Assembly: GCA_018672315.1 (NCBI GenBank)
Contig: CP076053.1
Location: 1,165,827-1,229,826 of the forward strand
Length of the DNA: 64,000 bases
Direction of reading: 5' to 3'
Source: Nocardioidaceae bacterium
Lineage (GTDB): Bacteria > Actinomycetota > Actinomycetes > Propionibacteriales > Nocardioidaceae
Below are positions 1 to 8,137 of this stretch, piece by piece (the stretch's first letter is position 1; every line of letters begins with the position of its first letter). A program made the translations under genes and the position numbers. The notes beneath the pieces are model-generated. The model saw only the letters and a program-made list of their open reading frames with translations. It was not told where the DNA came from and made no database searches.

Positions 1-1294
1 AGCCGCCGCGGATGATCATGTCCTTGGCGCGGTCGACGATGTAGTAGAAGCCGTCCTCGTCGCGGCGGCCGAGGTCACCGGTGCGGAACCAGCCGTCCTT
101 CATCACCTCGTCGGTCTGCTCGGGACGGTTGTAGTAGCCGAGCATGATGTTGTGGCCGCGGATGGCGATCTCGCCCACCTCGTCGCCGGTGGAGCCGCCG
201 TCGGGCTGCAGCTCCTCCCAGGTCTCGGGCTTGAGCAGCTTCACCTCGATGCCCCAGATCGGCACACCGATCGAGCCCGGCCGCGGGTCGCGGTCGGGGT
301 CGGAGAAGGTCGCGACGGGCGCGGTCTCGGACAGGCCGTAGCCCTCGAGGATCTGCACACCGAGCTGCGACTGGGCCTTCTTGATGATCTCGACCGGGAG
401 GCTGGCGCCACCGGAGCAGGCCACGCGCAGGTTGCCGGCGATCTTCTCGGTGTCGGCGCCGTCGAGGGCCCCGAGCAGTCCCCACCACATGGTCGGGACG
501 CCCGCGAAGAAGGTGATCTCCTCCTTCTGCATCAGGCCGACCGCCTGCTCGGCGTCGAAGCGGGGCAGCAGCACCAGCGTCGCGGCCATCGAGAAGCCGG
601 CGTTCATCTGCACCGAGGAGCCGAAGGAGTGGAACAGCGGCAGCGTGACCAGGTGCTTGTCGGTCGCGGGCTTGGAGTCGAAGAGCCGGTTGCCGGTCAG
701 GGCGTTGAGCACGAGGTTGTTGTGGCTCAGCAGCGCACCCTTCGGCTGACCGGTGGTGCCGGAGGTGTAGAGGATGACCGCGCCGTCGTTCTCCTGGCGG
801 AGCACCGACTCGAACTGCGGCGACTGGTCCTTGGTCGCCTGCGCCATGGTCTCGGTGCCCTCGACCGGGGAGTCCGCGGACGGGTCGGCCGTGATCATGA
901 AGAAGTGCTCGCAGCCGTCGACCTCGCTGAAGCCCTTGTGTCCCTGCACGCCGATGTCGAGGTCGGGGGTGCCCTGGAAGCAGAAGTAGGCCTTCGCCTC
1001 TGAATCGGTGAGGTGGTAGGCGACCTCGCGTGCCTTCAGCAGCACGTTGAGCGGCACCACCACACCGCCGGCCTTGAGGATGCCGTAGTAGACGATCGGG
1101 AAGTGCGGCGTGTTCGCGCACGAGAGGGCGACCTTGTCGCCGGGCTGGATGCCGCGGGAGACGAGCAGGTTCGCGACCTGGTTGGCGGCACCGTTCACCT
1201 GGGCGTACGTCAGTCGGGTGTCACCCAGGACGACAGCCTCACGCTCCGGGTACTTGCGGGCGGAGTCCTCGAGGAAGATGGACAGGTTGAGCAC
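1..1294 (-). CDS. Long-chain fatty acid-CoA ligase (FadD-like), C-terminus cut by window edge
   Basis: This protein activates a fatty or carboxylic acid with ATP and joins it to CoA through an acyl-adenylate. About 431 residues are present and the C-terminal lid continues off the left edge. The adenylate-forming family core is clear: TSGTTGQPKGALLSHNN (A3 P-loop) near residue 180, GYGLSETAPVATFS (A5) near 320, and the GDLGRRDEDGFYYIVDRAKD hinge motif close to the edge. The start is GTG at 1294, with AGGAGG four bases upstream; the first residues read VLNLSIFLEDSARKYPER, normal for the family. The gene is divergent from the MFS gene and has a long upstream region with no other gene. Chain-length specificity cannot be read from the sequence; a ligase for another aliphatic acid is possible. 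Confidence 0.9.
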   Translation of the reverse strand, partial: MLNLSIFLEDSARKYPEREAVVLGDTRLTYAQVNGAANQVANLLVSRGIQPGDKVALSCANTPHFPIVYYGILKAGGVVVPLNVLLKAREVAYHLTDSEAKAYFCFQGTPDLDIGVQGHKGFSEVDGCEHFFMITADPSADSPVEGTETMAQATKDQSPQFESVLRQENDGAVILYTSGTTGQPKGALLSHNNLVLNALTGNRLFDSKPATDKHLVTLPLFHSFGSSVQMNAGFSMAATLVLLPRFDAEQAVGLMQKEEITFFAGVPTMWWGLLGALDGADTEKIAGNLRVACSGGASLPVEIIKKAQSQLGVQILEGYGLSETAPVATFSDPDRDPRPGSIGVPIWGIEVKLLKPETWEELQPDGGSTGDEVGEIAIRGHNIMLGYYNRPEQTDEVMKDGWFRTGDLGRRDEDGFYYIVDRAKDMIIRGG

Positions 1295-1469
1295 AGTGCC
1301 TCCTGGCGTGGGTTACGTACACGGGCTGGTGAAGACCGCTGGATACAGCGTGTCCTACGTCACGGGGGGCCCAAACTATCGGGCCACCCCAGGGGGCGGA
1401 CAGGCCTGCGCCGCCCGTCGCGCGGCGGCATGATCTCGCTCACGACGGCGTCACCTCTGCTGGCCACGC

Positions 1470-1488
1470 TAGTTGTTATGAGCAACTA
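1470..1488. promoter_or_regulatory. Inverted repeat, likely repressor operator before the MFS gene
   Basis: TAGTTG and CAACTA form perfect 6-base arms around a 7-base AT-rich spacer, 32 bases before the MFS start codon. It is one of the few AT-rich spots in the area. The shape resembles MarR-type operators (inference). No regulator gene lies next to it, so the cognate repressor would be encoded elsewhere. Confidence 0.45.
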
Positions 1489-1519
1489 TTGAGTCGTAGT
1501 CGAGACGAAGGGGTCCCTC

Positions 1520-2734
1520 ATGTGGCGTCAACCGAAGACCGTCTGGAGCGTGGCGTTCGCCTGTGTCGTCGCCTTCATGGGCATCGGCCTGGTCGATCCC
1601 ATCCTCAAGCCCATCGCCGACGAGCTCGACGCCTCGGCCGCCCAGGTCTCGCTGCTCTTCACCAGCTACCTCGCGGTCATGGGCGTCGCGATGCTGGGGA
1701 CGGGCTGGGTCAGCTCCCGCATCGGCGCGAAACGCACCCTGCTGCTCGGACTGGTCATCATCATCGCCGGCGCCGGACTGGCGGGCACCCAGGACTCGGT
1801 CACCGGCATCGTCGGCTTCCGCGCCGTGTGGGGTCTCGGCAACGCGCTCTTCATCGCCACCGCCCTGTCGGCGATCGTCGGCGCCGCGCGCGGGTCGGTG
1901 GGCCAGGCGATCATCCTGTACGAGGCCGCGCTGGGGCTGGGCATCGCCGCCGGCCCGCTGCTCGGCGGCGCGCTCGGGTCGATCTCCTACCACTGGCCCT
2001 TCTACGGCGTCGCCATCCTGATGTCGGTCGCGCTCGCCGCGACGGCCTGGCTGCTGCCCGATGCCGGCCCTGCGGGCGACCCGACGCCGATCTCCGCGCC
2101 GATCAGGGCGCTGGCCCACGGTGGACTGCTGACGTTGGGCGTCGCCGCCCTGCTCTACAACGTCGGGTTCTTCACGCTGCTGGCCTTCACGCCGTTCCCG
2201 CTGGACTTCTCGGCTGCGGGCACCGGGCTGGTGTTCTTCGGCTGGGGCCTGATGCTGGCGTTCGCCTCGGTGGTGGTGGCTCCCCGCGTGCAGCGACGGG
2301 TGGGCACGTACGCGGGGATCGTGCTGGCGCTCACCTCCTTCGCCGTCGTGCTGGCCGTCATGGCGCTCGGCTCGGGCTCCAAGACCGTGCTGGTGGTCGG
2401 TGTGGTCGTCGCCGGCGCGTTCCTCGGCCTGAACAACACGCTCATCACCGAGGCCGTCATGAAGGTCTCCCCCGTCGAGCGAGGGGTGGCCAGCGCGGCG
2501 TACAGCTTCGTCCGGTTCTCCGGAGGTGCCCTCGCACCGTTCCTCGCCGGCACCCTCGGCGACATCGCGGTGGCGCTGCCGTTCTGGATGGGAGCCGTGG
2601 CCGTGCTCGCCGCCGTCACGGTGCTGGTCGCGGGTCGGGCACACCTGCGCGCCGTCGACGAGCTCGACGACCACGGGACCGACGCACGGGGATCGGCGGC
2701 GGAGGCGCAGGACCTGACGTACGCCGACGCCTGA
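1520..2734 (+). CDS. MFS transporter, 12-helix drug-exporter type
   Basis: A 404-residue inner-membrane protein of about 12 hydrophobic helices, typical of proton-driven exporters of the major facilitator superfamily. After helix 2 it carries the family signature as GWVSSRIGAKRTLLLG (loop 2-3), and FRAVWGLGNALFIATALS follows as helix 4. The charged cytoplasmic tail (from about residue 375) is short. An AAGGGG ribosome site precedes the ATG, and the inverted repeat just upstream suggests repression by a MarR-type regulator. The substrate is unknown; efflux of a small amphiphilic compound is the likely role (inference from family). Confidence 0.85.
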   Translation: MWRQPKTVWSVAFACVVAFMGIGLVDPILKPIADELDASAAQVSLLFTSYLAVMGVAMLGTGWVSSRIGAKRTLLLGLVIIIAGAGLAGTQDSVTGIVGFRAVWGLGNALFIATALSAIVGAARGSVGQAIILYEAALGLGIAAGPLLGGALGSISYHWPFYGVAILMSVALAATAWLLPDAGPAGDPTPISAPIRALAHGGLLTLGVAALLYNVGFFTLLAFTPFPLDFSAAGTGLVFFGWGLMLAFASVVVAPRVQRRVGTYAGIVLALTSFAVVLAVMALGSGSKTVLVVGVVVAGAFLGLNNTLITEAVMKVSPVERGVASAAYSFVRFSGGALAPFLAGTLGDIAVALPFWMGAVAVLAAVTVLVAGRAHLRAVDELDDHGTDARGSAAEAQDLTYADA

Positions 2735-2765
2735 GGTCGCCGGCGTCCTGGGAGGTGCCGGGTCC

Positions 2766-4361
2766 TCAGGTCGTCGCGACCCCGCCGACGACGGCACGGG
2801 GGTCGGCCGCCGCGTGGCGTACGCCGTGCTCGTCGACCTCGATGGTCGCCGCGTGCCCGAACCCGCCGCCGAAGTCGGCCTCGACGACCGGGTGACCGAG
2901 CGCCTCGAGGCCCGTACGCCAGGCCTGTGGATGACCGGTCTCGAGCTCGAGGCGTACGGCGTGCGGGTCGAGCCAGGTGTCGAACCCCGAGCCCTCGACA
3001 CCGAAGCGGAAGCGGGCCGCCGCCATGGCCTCCCCGGCGTCCTGACTTCCCAGCATGCGACTGATCAGCTGGAGCATGATCTGCGGCTGCGCGTCGCCGC
3101 CCATGGTGCCGGTGACGGCACGCAACGAGCCGTCGGCGCGCGTCACCAGCGCCGGGGTGAGCGTGTGCGGCGGGCGGGCGCCGGGGCGCAGCTCGGCGGG
3201 GTGCCCCTCGGTGAGTGAGAACCCGATGCCACGGTTGTGCAGGTTGATGCCGGTCGAGGGCTCCATCAGCAGCGCGCCGTAGCCGAGGGCGTTGGACTGG
3301 ATCAGCGAGACGCCCCGTCCCTCGCCGTCGACGGCGCAGAGGTAGGTGGTGTCGCCGTCGCGGGCGGCCCCCGGGAGGTCCAGCCGCGCCGTCGGACCGA
3401 CCATCCCGGCACGCCGGGCGAGGTCATCGGTGTCGGCCAGCAGCGCCGCCAGGTCGGCGGTGTCGTGGAGGCGGTCGACGCGGTCGTACGCCGCGATCCG
3501 CGCCGCCTCCGCCAGGAGGTGCGCCCAGGCCGGGTCGCCAGGCTGCGGCAGGGCACCGAGTCCTCCGCTGGCCGCGTCGGCGACCGCGAGCCCCAACAGC
3601 AGCAGGTAACCCTGCGTGGGCGCCGGTGTCGACCAGACGTCGTGGCCGGCGACGCGTACGCGCAGGGGGTCGACGAGCTCTGCCAGCGGGGTGGCGAGGT
3701 CGGCCTCGTCGAAGAGAGGCGCCTCGAGCTCCTGGCCCAGCGCGAGCAGCCCCGCCCCGAACTCGCCGCCGTAGAAGCCGTCGCGGCCCTCGGCGGCGAG
3801 GGCGCGGAGCGTACGGGCCACCCCGGGCCGCCGCATCGTCTGAGCTGCCGCGGTGATCCCGGCGAAGTCCTCGCCCCCGCGCAACGCCGCGACGCGCGGA
3901 GCGGACGGCGCCATCAGCGGCGAGACGCCGAAGCCCTGTTCGGCCAGCTCCGCAGCGGGCTCCAGGAGATCGGCGAGCGGGAGGCGGCCGTGCTCGCGGT
4001 GCAGCAGGAGCCACCCGTCGACGGCAGCCGGCACCGTGACGGAGCGAAGGTCCCCGGTGAGCGGCATGGCGGTGAGTCCCTCGGCCCGCATGGCCGCCGC
4101 GTCGGCGCCTGACCCGGCGCGTCCGGCGGCGAAGACGCACGACGGGGTCGGCCGGCCGGGCTCGTGCACGAGCGCGAACAGGTCACCGCCCATGCCGCAC
4201 AGGTGGGGCGCCAAGACGGCCATGACGGCGTTCGTCGCGACGGCCGCGTCGGCGGCGGTGCCGCCAGCGGCCAGGATGCGGGCGCCGACGTCCGCCGCGC
4301 GGTGGTCGGCGGCCGCGACCGCGCCGGCGCTGCTGGTCGCGACGAGAGGTGCGGAGGTCAT
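2766..4361 (-). CDS. Gamma-glutamyltransferase family protein
   Basis: An Ntn-hydrolase that cleaves or transfers gamma-glutamyl groups, for example from glutathione-like thiols, after self-cleaving into two chains. The N-terminal part has GTAADAAVATNAVMAVLAPHLCG (split here as GTAADAAVATNA and the following helix) and GMGGDLFALV. The presumed nucleophile is Thr338 at the start of TTYLCAVD, preceded by the DGD processing site. The TMGGDAQPQI segment near the C-terminus matches the family. The start is placed at ATG 4361; an in-frame TTG at 4373 would add four residues. No signal peptide is evident, so a cytoplasmic form, or an acylase/hydrolase relative, is possible. Length of 531 residues is normal. 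Confidence 0.88.
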   Translation of the reverse strand: MTSAPLVATSSAGAVAAADHRAADVGARILAAGGTAADAAVATNAVMAVLAPHLCGMGGDLFALVHEPGRPTPSCVFAAGRAGSGADAAAMRAEGLTAMPLTGDLRSVTVPAAVDGWLLLHREHGRLPLADLLEPAAELAEQGFGVSPLMAPSAPRVAALRGGEDFAGITAAAQTMRRPGVARTLRALAAEGRDGFYGGEFGAGLLALGQELEAPLFDEADLATPLAELVDPLRVRVAGHDVWSTPAPTQGYLLLLGLAVADAASGGLGALPQPGDPAWAHLLAEAARIAAYDRVDRLHDTADLAALLADTDDLARRAGMVGPTARLDLPGAARDGDTTYLCAVDGEGRGVSLIQSNALGYGALLMEPSTGINLHNRGIGFSLTEGHPAELRPGARPPHTLTPALVTRADGSLRAVTGTMGGDAQPQIMLQLISRMLGSQDAGEAMAAARFRFGVEGSGFDTWLDPHAVRLELETGHPQAWRTGLEALGHPVVEADFGGGFGHAATIEVDEHGVRHAAADPRAVVGGVATT

Positions 4362-4409
4362 TGCGCTACACAACCATGCTGCGACCCGGGCAGGGTCACG
4401 GCCGCCAGG

Positions 4410-5138
4410 TCAGCTCGTCGAGGCGGTCCGTGCAGCCGGTGCGGCGCGTCGCCGCCGCACCATGCGTACGCCCTCGCGCACCGCCAGCAGAAGGCAGTTG
4501 GCGGCCAGGAACAGGCTCATCGCCCCGACCGGGACGCCCGGCAGCCCGTCGTCGAAGACGAGCTGGTTGGCAGCCAGCCCGAGGAAGATCGCCGCGACAC
4601 CGAGCAGCGCCAGCACGTACGCCCTCGTCGGCGTCTCCGACGGATCGCGCCACAACCGCAGCAACTGTCGCAGGATCAGCACGGCGATGCCGGTGATGAG
4701 CACGGCCTGGAAGGAGAGGAAGACGAGGCCGGGCTGCGGGCCCGTCCACACGTACTGCCCAGCCACGGCGGGCCACAGCAGCACGCCGAGCACGGCCAGC
4801 CAGAAGAGACTGGTGTCGCGGTAGGCCCGCTTCTTGGCGATCGGCGCCGGGCCGGGCTCGGACTCGGGATTCATGTATCCCAGGACGATGCGGTGGTCCT
4901 GCTCGTCCCAGACGGCGATGGCGATGCCGTCGGCGACGCCCTCGGCGTTGCCGCTGGCGACACGGTGCCAGCCCTCGGTGGTGCGCCGGTAGAGCTCGAG
5001 GCGCGTCCCGAGGCCGTCGTCGCGGCTCTCGACGAGGGCGGATGCGTACTCTCCGCGCACGGTGGACGCGACCACGTCGGCCCCGTGAGGGTCGTACCCG
5101 GCGGCGTAGAGCGCGGTCTGGGGGTCGAAGGTGGCCAC
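4410..5138 (-). CDS. Hypothetical four-helix membrane protein
   Basis: No function recognised. The first 120 residues are soluble and read like a small beta-sandwich (VATFDPQTALYAAGYDPHG, then RLELYRRTTEGWHRVASG and IAIAVWDEQDHRIVLGYMN). A basic stretch, IAKKRAYRD, is followed by four hydrophobic helices (roughly residues 118-140, 150-170, 182-205 and 212-230) and a basic Arg-rich tail that should be cytoplasmic. The start is uncertain: GTG 5138 is used here, and an in-frame TTG at 5162 would add eight residues. It lies downstream of the SRPBCC gene on the same strand with a 60-base gap and may be its operon partner. Confidence 0.6.
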   Translation of the reverse strand: MATFDPQTALYAAGYDPHGADVVASTVRGEYASALVESRDDGLGTRLELYRRTTEGWHRVASGNAEGVADGIAIAVWDEQDHRIVLGYMNPESEPGPAPIAKKRAYRDTSLFWLAVLGVLLWPAVAGQYVWTGPQPGLVFLSFQAVLITGIAVLILRQLLRLWRDPSETPTRAYVLALLGVAAIFLGLAANQLVFDDGLPGVPVGAMSLFLAANCLLLAVREGVRMVRRRRAAPAARTASTS

Positions 5139-5198
5139 ACCCCATGATCCCGCGTCCTGCAACCTCGTCTCGCGCGGCCTCGCCGGTGGCGGCGGACC

Positions 5199-5639
5199 TC
5201 AGCCGGAACGACCCTCGATGATCCGTCCGGCGTGGCGTACGTCCATCCGCAGCGCCACGGGCATGGCCGGCCACGCCGCGAGGGCGAGCACGACGTACGT
5301 CTTCTCCCCCGCGATGACCGCCTCGACGTGCGCCCGAGTGCCGCCGTCGGCCAAGGACTCGAAGATCATCGACAGGTCTGCGCGGACCCCGCGCCAGGAC
5401 CCGGTCTCGGCCCAGCGTTCGGGCTGCTCCTGCACGGTGGTCTCCAGCTCGGCGACCACGCCGACCTTCGTGTGGTCCTTCCACCGGATGCCGACCCGGG
5501 GCTCCCCCCGGTCCAGCATCTCCACGCGCTTGAGCGAGGACTGCCAGTCGGCGCGGTGCCGGGGGTCGGCGAAGTAGGCGAAGACCTCCTCGCGGGGGGC
5601 GGCGATGTCGACCGAGAACGTGATCGGGGGCAGGTCCAT
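5199..5639 (-). CDS. SRPBCC (START-like) family protein
   Basis: A 146-residue protein with the helix-grip fold pattern of SRPBCC proteins: an N-terminal strand ITFSVDIAAPREEVFAYFADP followed (in pieces) by DWQSSLKRVEMLD and a strand-rich middle ending in a long C-terminal helix (ALRMDVRHAGRIIEGR). These proteins bind hydrophobic ligands in a central cavity; no ligand can be inferred. It starts two bases after purC ends, so it is probably translated from the purine operon message. That position is more likely to reflect co-transcription than a purine role. Confidence 0.8.
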   Translation of the reverse strand: MDLPPITFSVDIAAPREEVFAYFADPRHRADWQSSLKRVEMLDRGEPRVGIRWKDHTKVGVVAELETTVQEQPERWAETGSWRGVRADLSMIFESLADGGTRAHVEAVIAGEKTYVVLALAAWPAMPVALRMDVRHAGRIIEGRSG

Positions 5640-5641
5640 GA

Positions 5642-6553
5642 CTAGAAGGTCTCCCCGGTGAGACGCTCGTACGCCTCGACGTAGCGAGCACGCGTACGCG
5701 CCACGACCTCCTCGGGCAGGGCCGGCGGACGCGCGCCGGAGCTGCGGTCCCAGCCCGACTCCGGCGAGAGCAGCCAGTTGCGGACGACCTGCTTGTCGTA
5801 CGAGGGCTGCGGCTGCCCCGGCCGCCAGTCGTCGCCGGGCCAGAAGCGGCTCGAGTCCGGGGTGAGCACCTCGTCGCCCAGCACGATCGTGCCGTCCTCA
5901 CGCGCCCCGAACTCGAGCTTCGTGTCGGCCAGGATGATGCCGCGCTGCCGCGCCATGGCCTCGGCGGTGGCGTACACCTCGAGGGTGAGGTCGCGCAGCT
6001 GGGCCGCGAGTCCGTCGCCGAGCCGTCGGGCGACGACGTCGTAGCTGACGTTCTCGTCGTGGTCGCCGACCGCCGCCTTGGTCGCGGGCGTGAAGATCGG
6101 CTGGTCCAGCCGGTCGCCGTCGACGAGGCCCTCGGGCAGCGGCACGCCGCAGACCTCGCCGGTCTCGCGGTAGTCGAGGAGGCCCGAGCCGGTCAGGTAG
6201 CCGCGCGCGACGCACTCGACGGGGAACATCTCGAGCGACTCGCACACCACGGCTCGGCCGCGCAGCTCGGCCGGGACGCCGTGCGGCAGGTCGCGCGACA
6301 CGACATGGCCCGGCACGAGGCTGTCGAGCTGGTCGAACCACCACAGCGACATGCGCGTGAGGATCTCGCCCTTGTCGGGGATCGTCGTGTCGAGCACGAA
6401 GTCGAACGCCGAGATGCGGTCGGAGGCGACCATCAGCAGCCGGCCGGCGTGCTCACCCGCCTCGATCCGGTAGAGGTCGCGCACCTTGCCCGAGTGCAGG
6501 TGCGTGCAGCCCTCGATCGGGGTGGCGGCGGGGATGTTCGGGTCGCCCGTCAC
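5642..6553 (-). CDS. purC: SAICAR synthetase (phosphoribosylaminoimidazole-succinocarboxamide synthase)
   Basis: Joins CAIR and aspartate with ATP to make SAICAR in de novo purine synthesis. Recognisable pieces are LHSGKVRDLYRI (nucleotide-binding strand near residue 20), VASDRISAFDFVL, ECVARGYLTGSG near 115, and the family signature ADTKLEFG near 215. Its 303 residues match the longer, stand-alone actinobacterial form. The GTG start at 6553 overlaps the purB stop as GTGA, so translation is coupled to purB. Confidence 0.96.
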   Translation of the reverse strand: MTGDPNIPAATPIEGCTHLHSGKVRDLYRIEAGEHAGRLLMVASDRISAFDFVLDTTIPDKGEILTRMSLWWFDQLDSLVPGHVVSRDLPHGVPAELRGRAVVCESLEMFPVECVARGYLTGSGLLDYRETGEVCGVPLPEGLVDGDRLDQPIFTPATKAAVGDHDENVSYDVVARRLGDGLAAQLRDLTLEVYATAEAMARQRGIILADTKLEFGAREDGTIVLGDEVLTPDSSRFWPGDDWRPGQPQPSYDKQVVRNWLLSPESGWDRSSGARPPALPEEVVARTRARYVEAYERLTGETF

Positions 6554-7968
6554 AGGATCGCCCCGGGGGTGTACGACGCTGCTGCCGGGTCCTGCGCGAC
6601 GTGCGCCTCGACCTGGCGTACGACCTCCCGCACCTGCGAGACCGCCGCGCCGGTGAACTCCAGCGGCTCGGCGACCAGTCGCTCCACCTGCTCGGCGTCG
6701 AGGCCGAGGCGGGGGTCGGCGGCGAGCCGGTCGTACAGGTCGTTGCGTTCCAACCCCTGCCGCATCTCCAGTGCGACGGCGACCGCGTGCTCCTTGATCG
6801 CCTCGTGCGCGGCCTCGCGGCCGACGCCGTTGCGTACGGCCGTCATCAGCACCTTGGTCGTGGTGAGGAACGGCAGGTAGCGGTCGAGCTCACGCTGCAC
6901 CACCGCGGGGAAGACGCCGAACTCGTCGAGCACGGTGAGGAAGGTCTGGAAGAGCCCGTCGAGGGCGAAGAAAGCGTCGGGGAGGGCGACGCGGCGTACG
7001 ACCGAGCAGTAGACGTCACCCTCGTTCCACTGCGAGCCGGCGAGCTCACCCACCATCGACAGCTGGCCCCGGAGCACCACGGCCAGACCGTTGACGCGCT
7101 CGCACGAGCGGGTGTTCATCTTGTGGGGCATCGCCGAGGAGCCCACCTGGCCCTCCTTGAACCCCTCGGTGACGAGCTCGTTGCCGGCCATGAGGCGGAT
7201 GGTGGTCGCGAGGCTGGAGGGTCCGGATGCGATCTGCACGAGCGTCGAGACCACGTCGAAGTCCAACGAGCGCGGATAGACCTGACCGACGCTGCTGAGC
7301 ACCCGGGTGAACCCGAGGTGCGTGGCGACCCGCTGCTCGAGGTCGTCCAACTTGGACGCGTCGCCGCCGAGCAGGTCGAGCATGTCCTGGGCGGTGCCCA
7401 TGGGGCCCTTGATGCCGCGCAGGGGGTAGCGCACCGTCAGCTCGTCGAGGCGTTCGAGCGCGACCAGCAGCTCCTGGGCGGCCGAGGCGAACCGCTTGCC
7501 CATCGTCGTGGCCTGCGCGGCGACGTTGTGGCTGCGGCCCGCCATGACCATGTCGTCGTGGTCGGCGGCCAGCTGCGCGAGTCGCGCCAGCGTCGCGACG
7601 ACCCGCTGGCGGATCAACGCCAGCGAGCTGAGCACCTGCAGCTGCTCGACGTTCTCCGTCAGGTCGCGGCTGGTCATGCCCTTGTGGATCTGCTCGTGCC
7701 CGGCGAGCGCGCTGAACTCCTCGATGCGCGCCTTCACGTCGTGCCGGGTCACCCGCTCGCGGGCGGCGATGGAGGCCAGGTCGACGGAGTCGACGACCTG
7801 CTCGTACGCCTCGACCGCCCCGTCGGGCACGTCGACGCCGAGGTCCTTCTGGGCCTTCAGCACGGCGATCCACAGCCGCCGCTCGAGGACGATCTTGTGC
7901 TCGGGGCTCCAGATCTCGGCCAGGTCGGCTCCGGCGTAGCGGGTGGCGAGGACGTTGGGGACGGTCAC
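6550..7968 (-). CDS. purB: Adenylosuccinate lyase
   Basis: Catalyses two steps: SAICAR to AICAR plus fumarate, and adenylosuccinate to AMP plus fumarate. It belongs to the aspartase/fumarase superfamily and shows the flexible-loop signature GSSAMPHKMN at residues 276-285, whose Ser is the catalytic base, plus GMTSRDLTEN (C1 region) and MAGRSHNVAAQATT (C2 region with catalytic His). The start is GTG 7968; the frame is open 33 codons further but those residues do not resemble the family. A GACAAT box six bases before the GTG suggests a leaderless promoter. With 472 residues it is normal length. It is the neighbour of purC and lies 169 bases after purD. Confidence 0.96.
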   Translation of the reverse strand: MTVPNVLATRYAGADLAEIWSPEHKIVLERRLWIAVLKAQKDLGVDVPDGAVEAYEQVVDSVDLASIAARERVTRHDVKARIEEFSALAGHEQIHKGMTSRDLTENVEQLQVLSSLALIRQRVVATLARLAQLAADHDDMVMAGRSHNVAAQATTMGKRFASAAQELLVALERLDELTVRYPLRGIKGPMGTAQDMLDLLGGDASKLDDLEQRVATHLGFTRVLSSVGQVYPRSLDFDVVSTLVQIASGPSSLATTIRLMAGNELVTEGFKEGQVGSSAMPHKMNTRSCERVNGLAVVLRGQLSMVGELAGSQWNEGDVYCSVVRRVALPDAFFALDGLFQTFLTVLDEFGVFPAVVQRELDRYLPFLTTTKVLMTAVRNGVGREAAHEAIKEHAVAVALEMRQGLERNDLYDRLAADPRLGLDAEQVERLVAEPLEFTGAAVSQVREVVRQVEAHVAQDPAAASYTPGAIL

Positions 7969-8071
7969 GGCGGCATTGTCCCAGCCGGGTCCGACTCCAT
8001 TGTCTCGGGCCGTTGGGAAACCACGGGATCGCTGCGAGACGGCACGACGAGGCCTACGGTGCGTCATCGCC

Positions 8072-8134
8072 GCGTGATTGTGTGCCCTCTCGGCGTGATT
8101 GTGTGCCCTCTCGGCGTGATGGTGTGCCCTCTGG
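8072..8134. repeat. Three tandem copies of a 21-bp repeat (locus A)
   Basis: Units start at 8072, 8093 and 8114, each exactly 21 bases. Each begins GCGTGATT (GCGTGATG in unit 3) and ends TGCCCTCTCG (TGCCCTCTGG in unit 3). The array ends three bases before the purD stop codon on the opposite strand. The same unit occurs at 63112-63174 and, more degenerate, at 25329-25370. No spacers separate the copies, so this is a direct tandem array and not CRISPR. Confidence 0.92.
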
Positions 8135-8137
8135 GCG

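Noticed and set aside
75-1121. Long minus-strand frame rich in Arg and Gly, opposite reading of the first gene
   Set aside because: It is in a different frame of the acyl-CoA ligase gene, whose own frame carries intact A3, A5 and hinge motifs. Arg/Pro/Ala-rich composition is typical of a GC-rich shadow.
8072-8134. Short CRISPR array
   Set aside because: The copies are directly adjacent with no spacers, and no cas gene is near. It is a plain tandem repeat.
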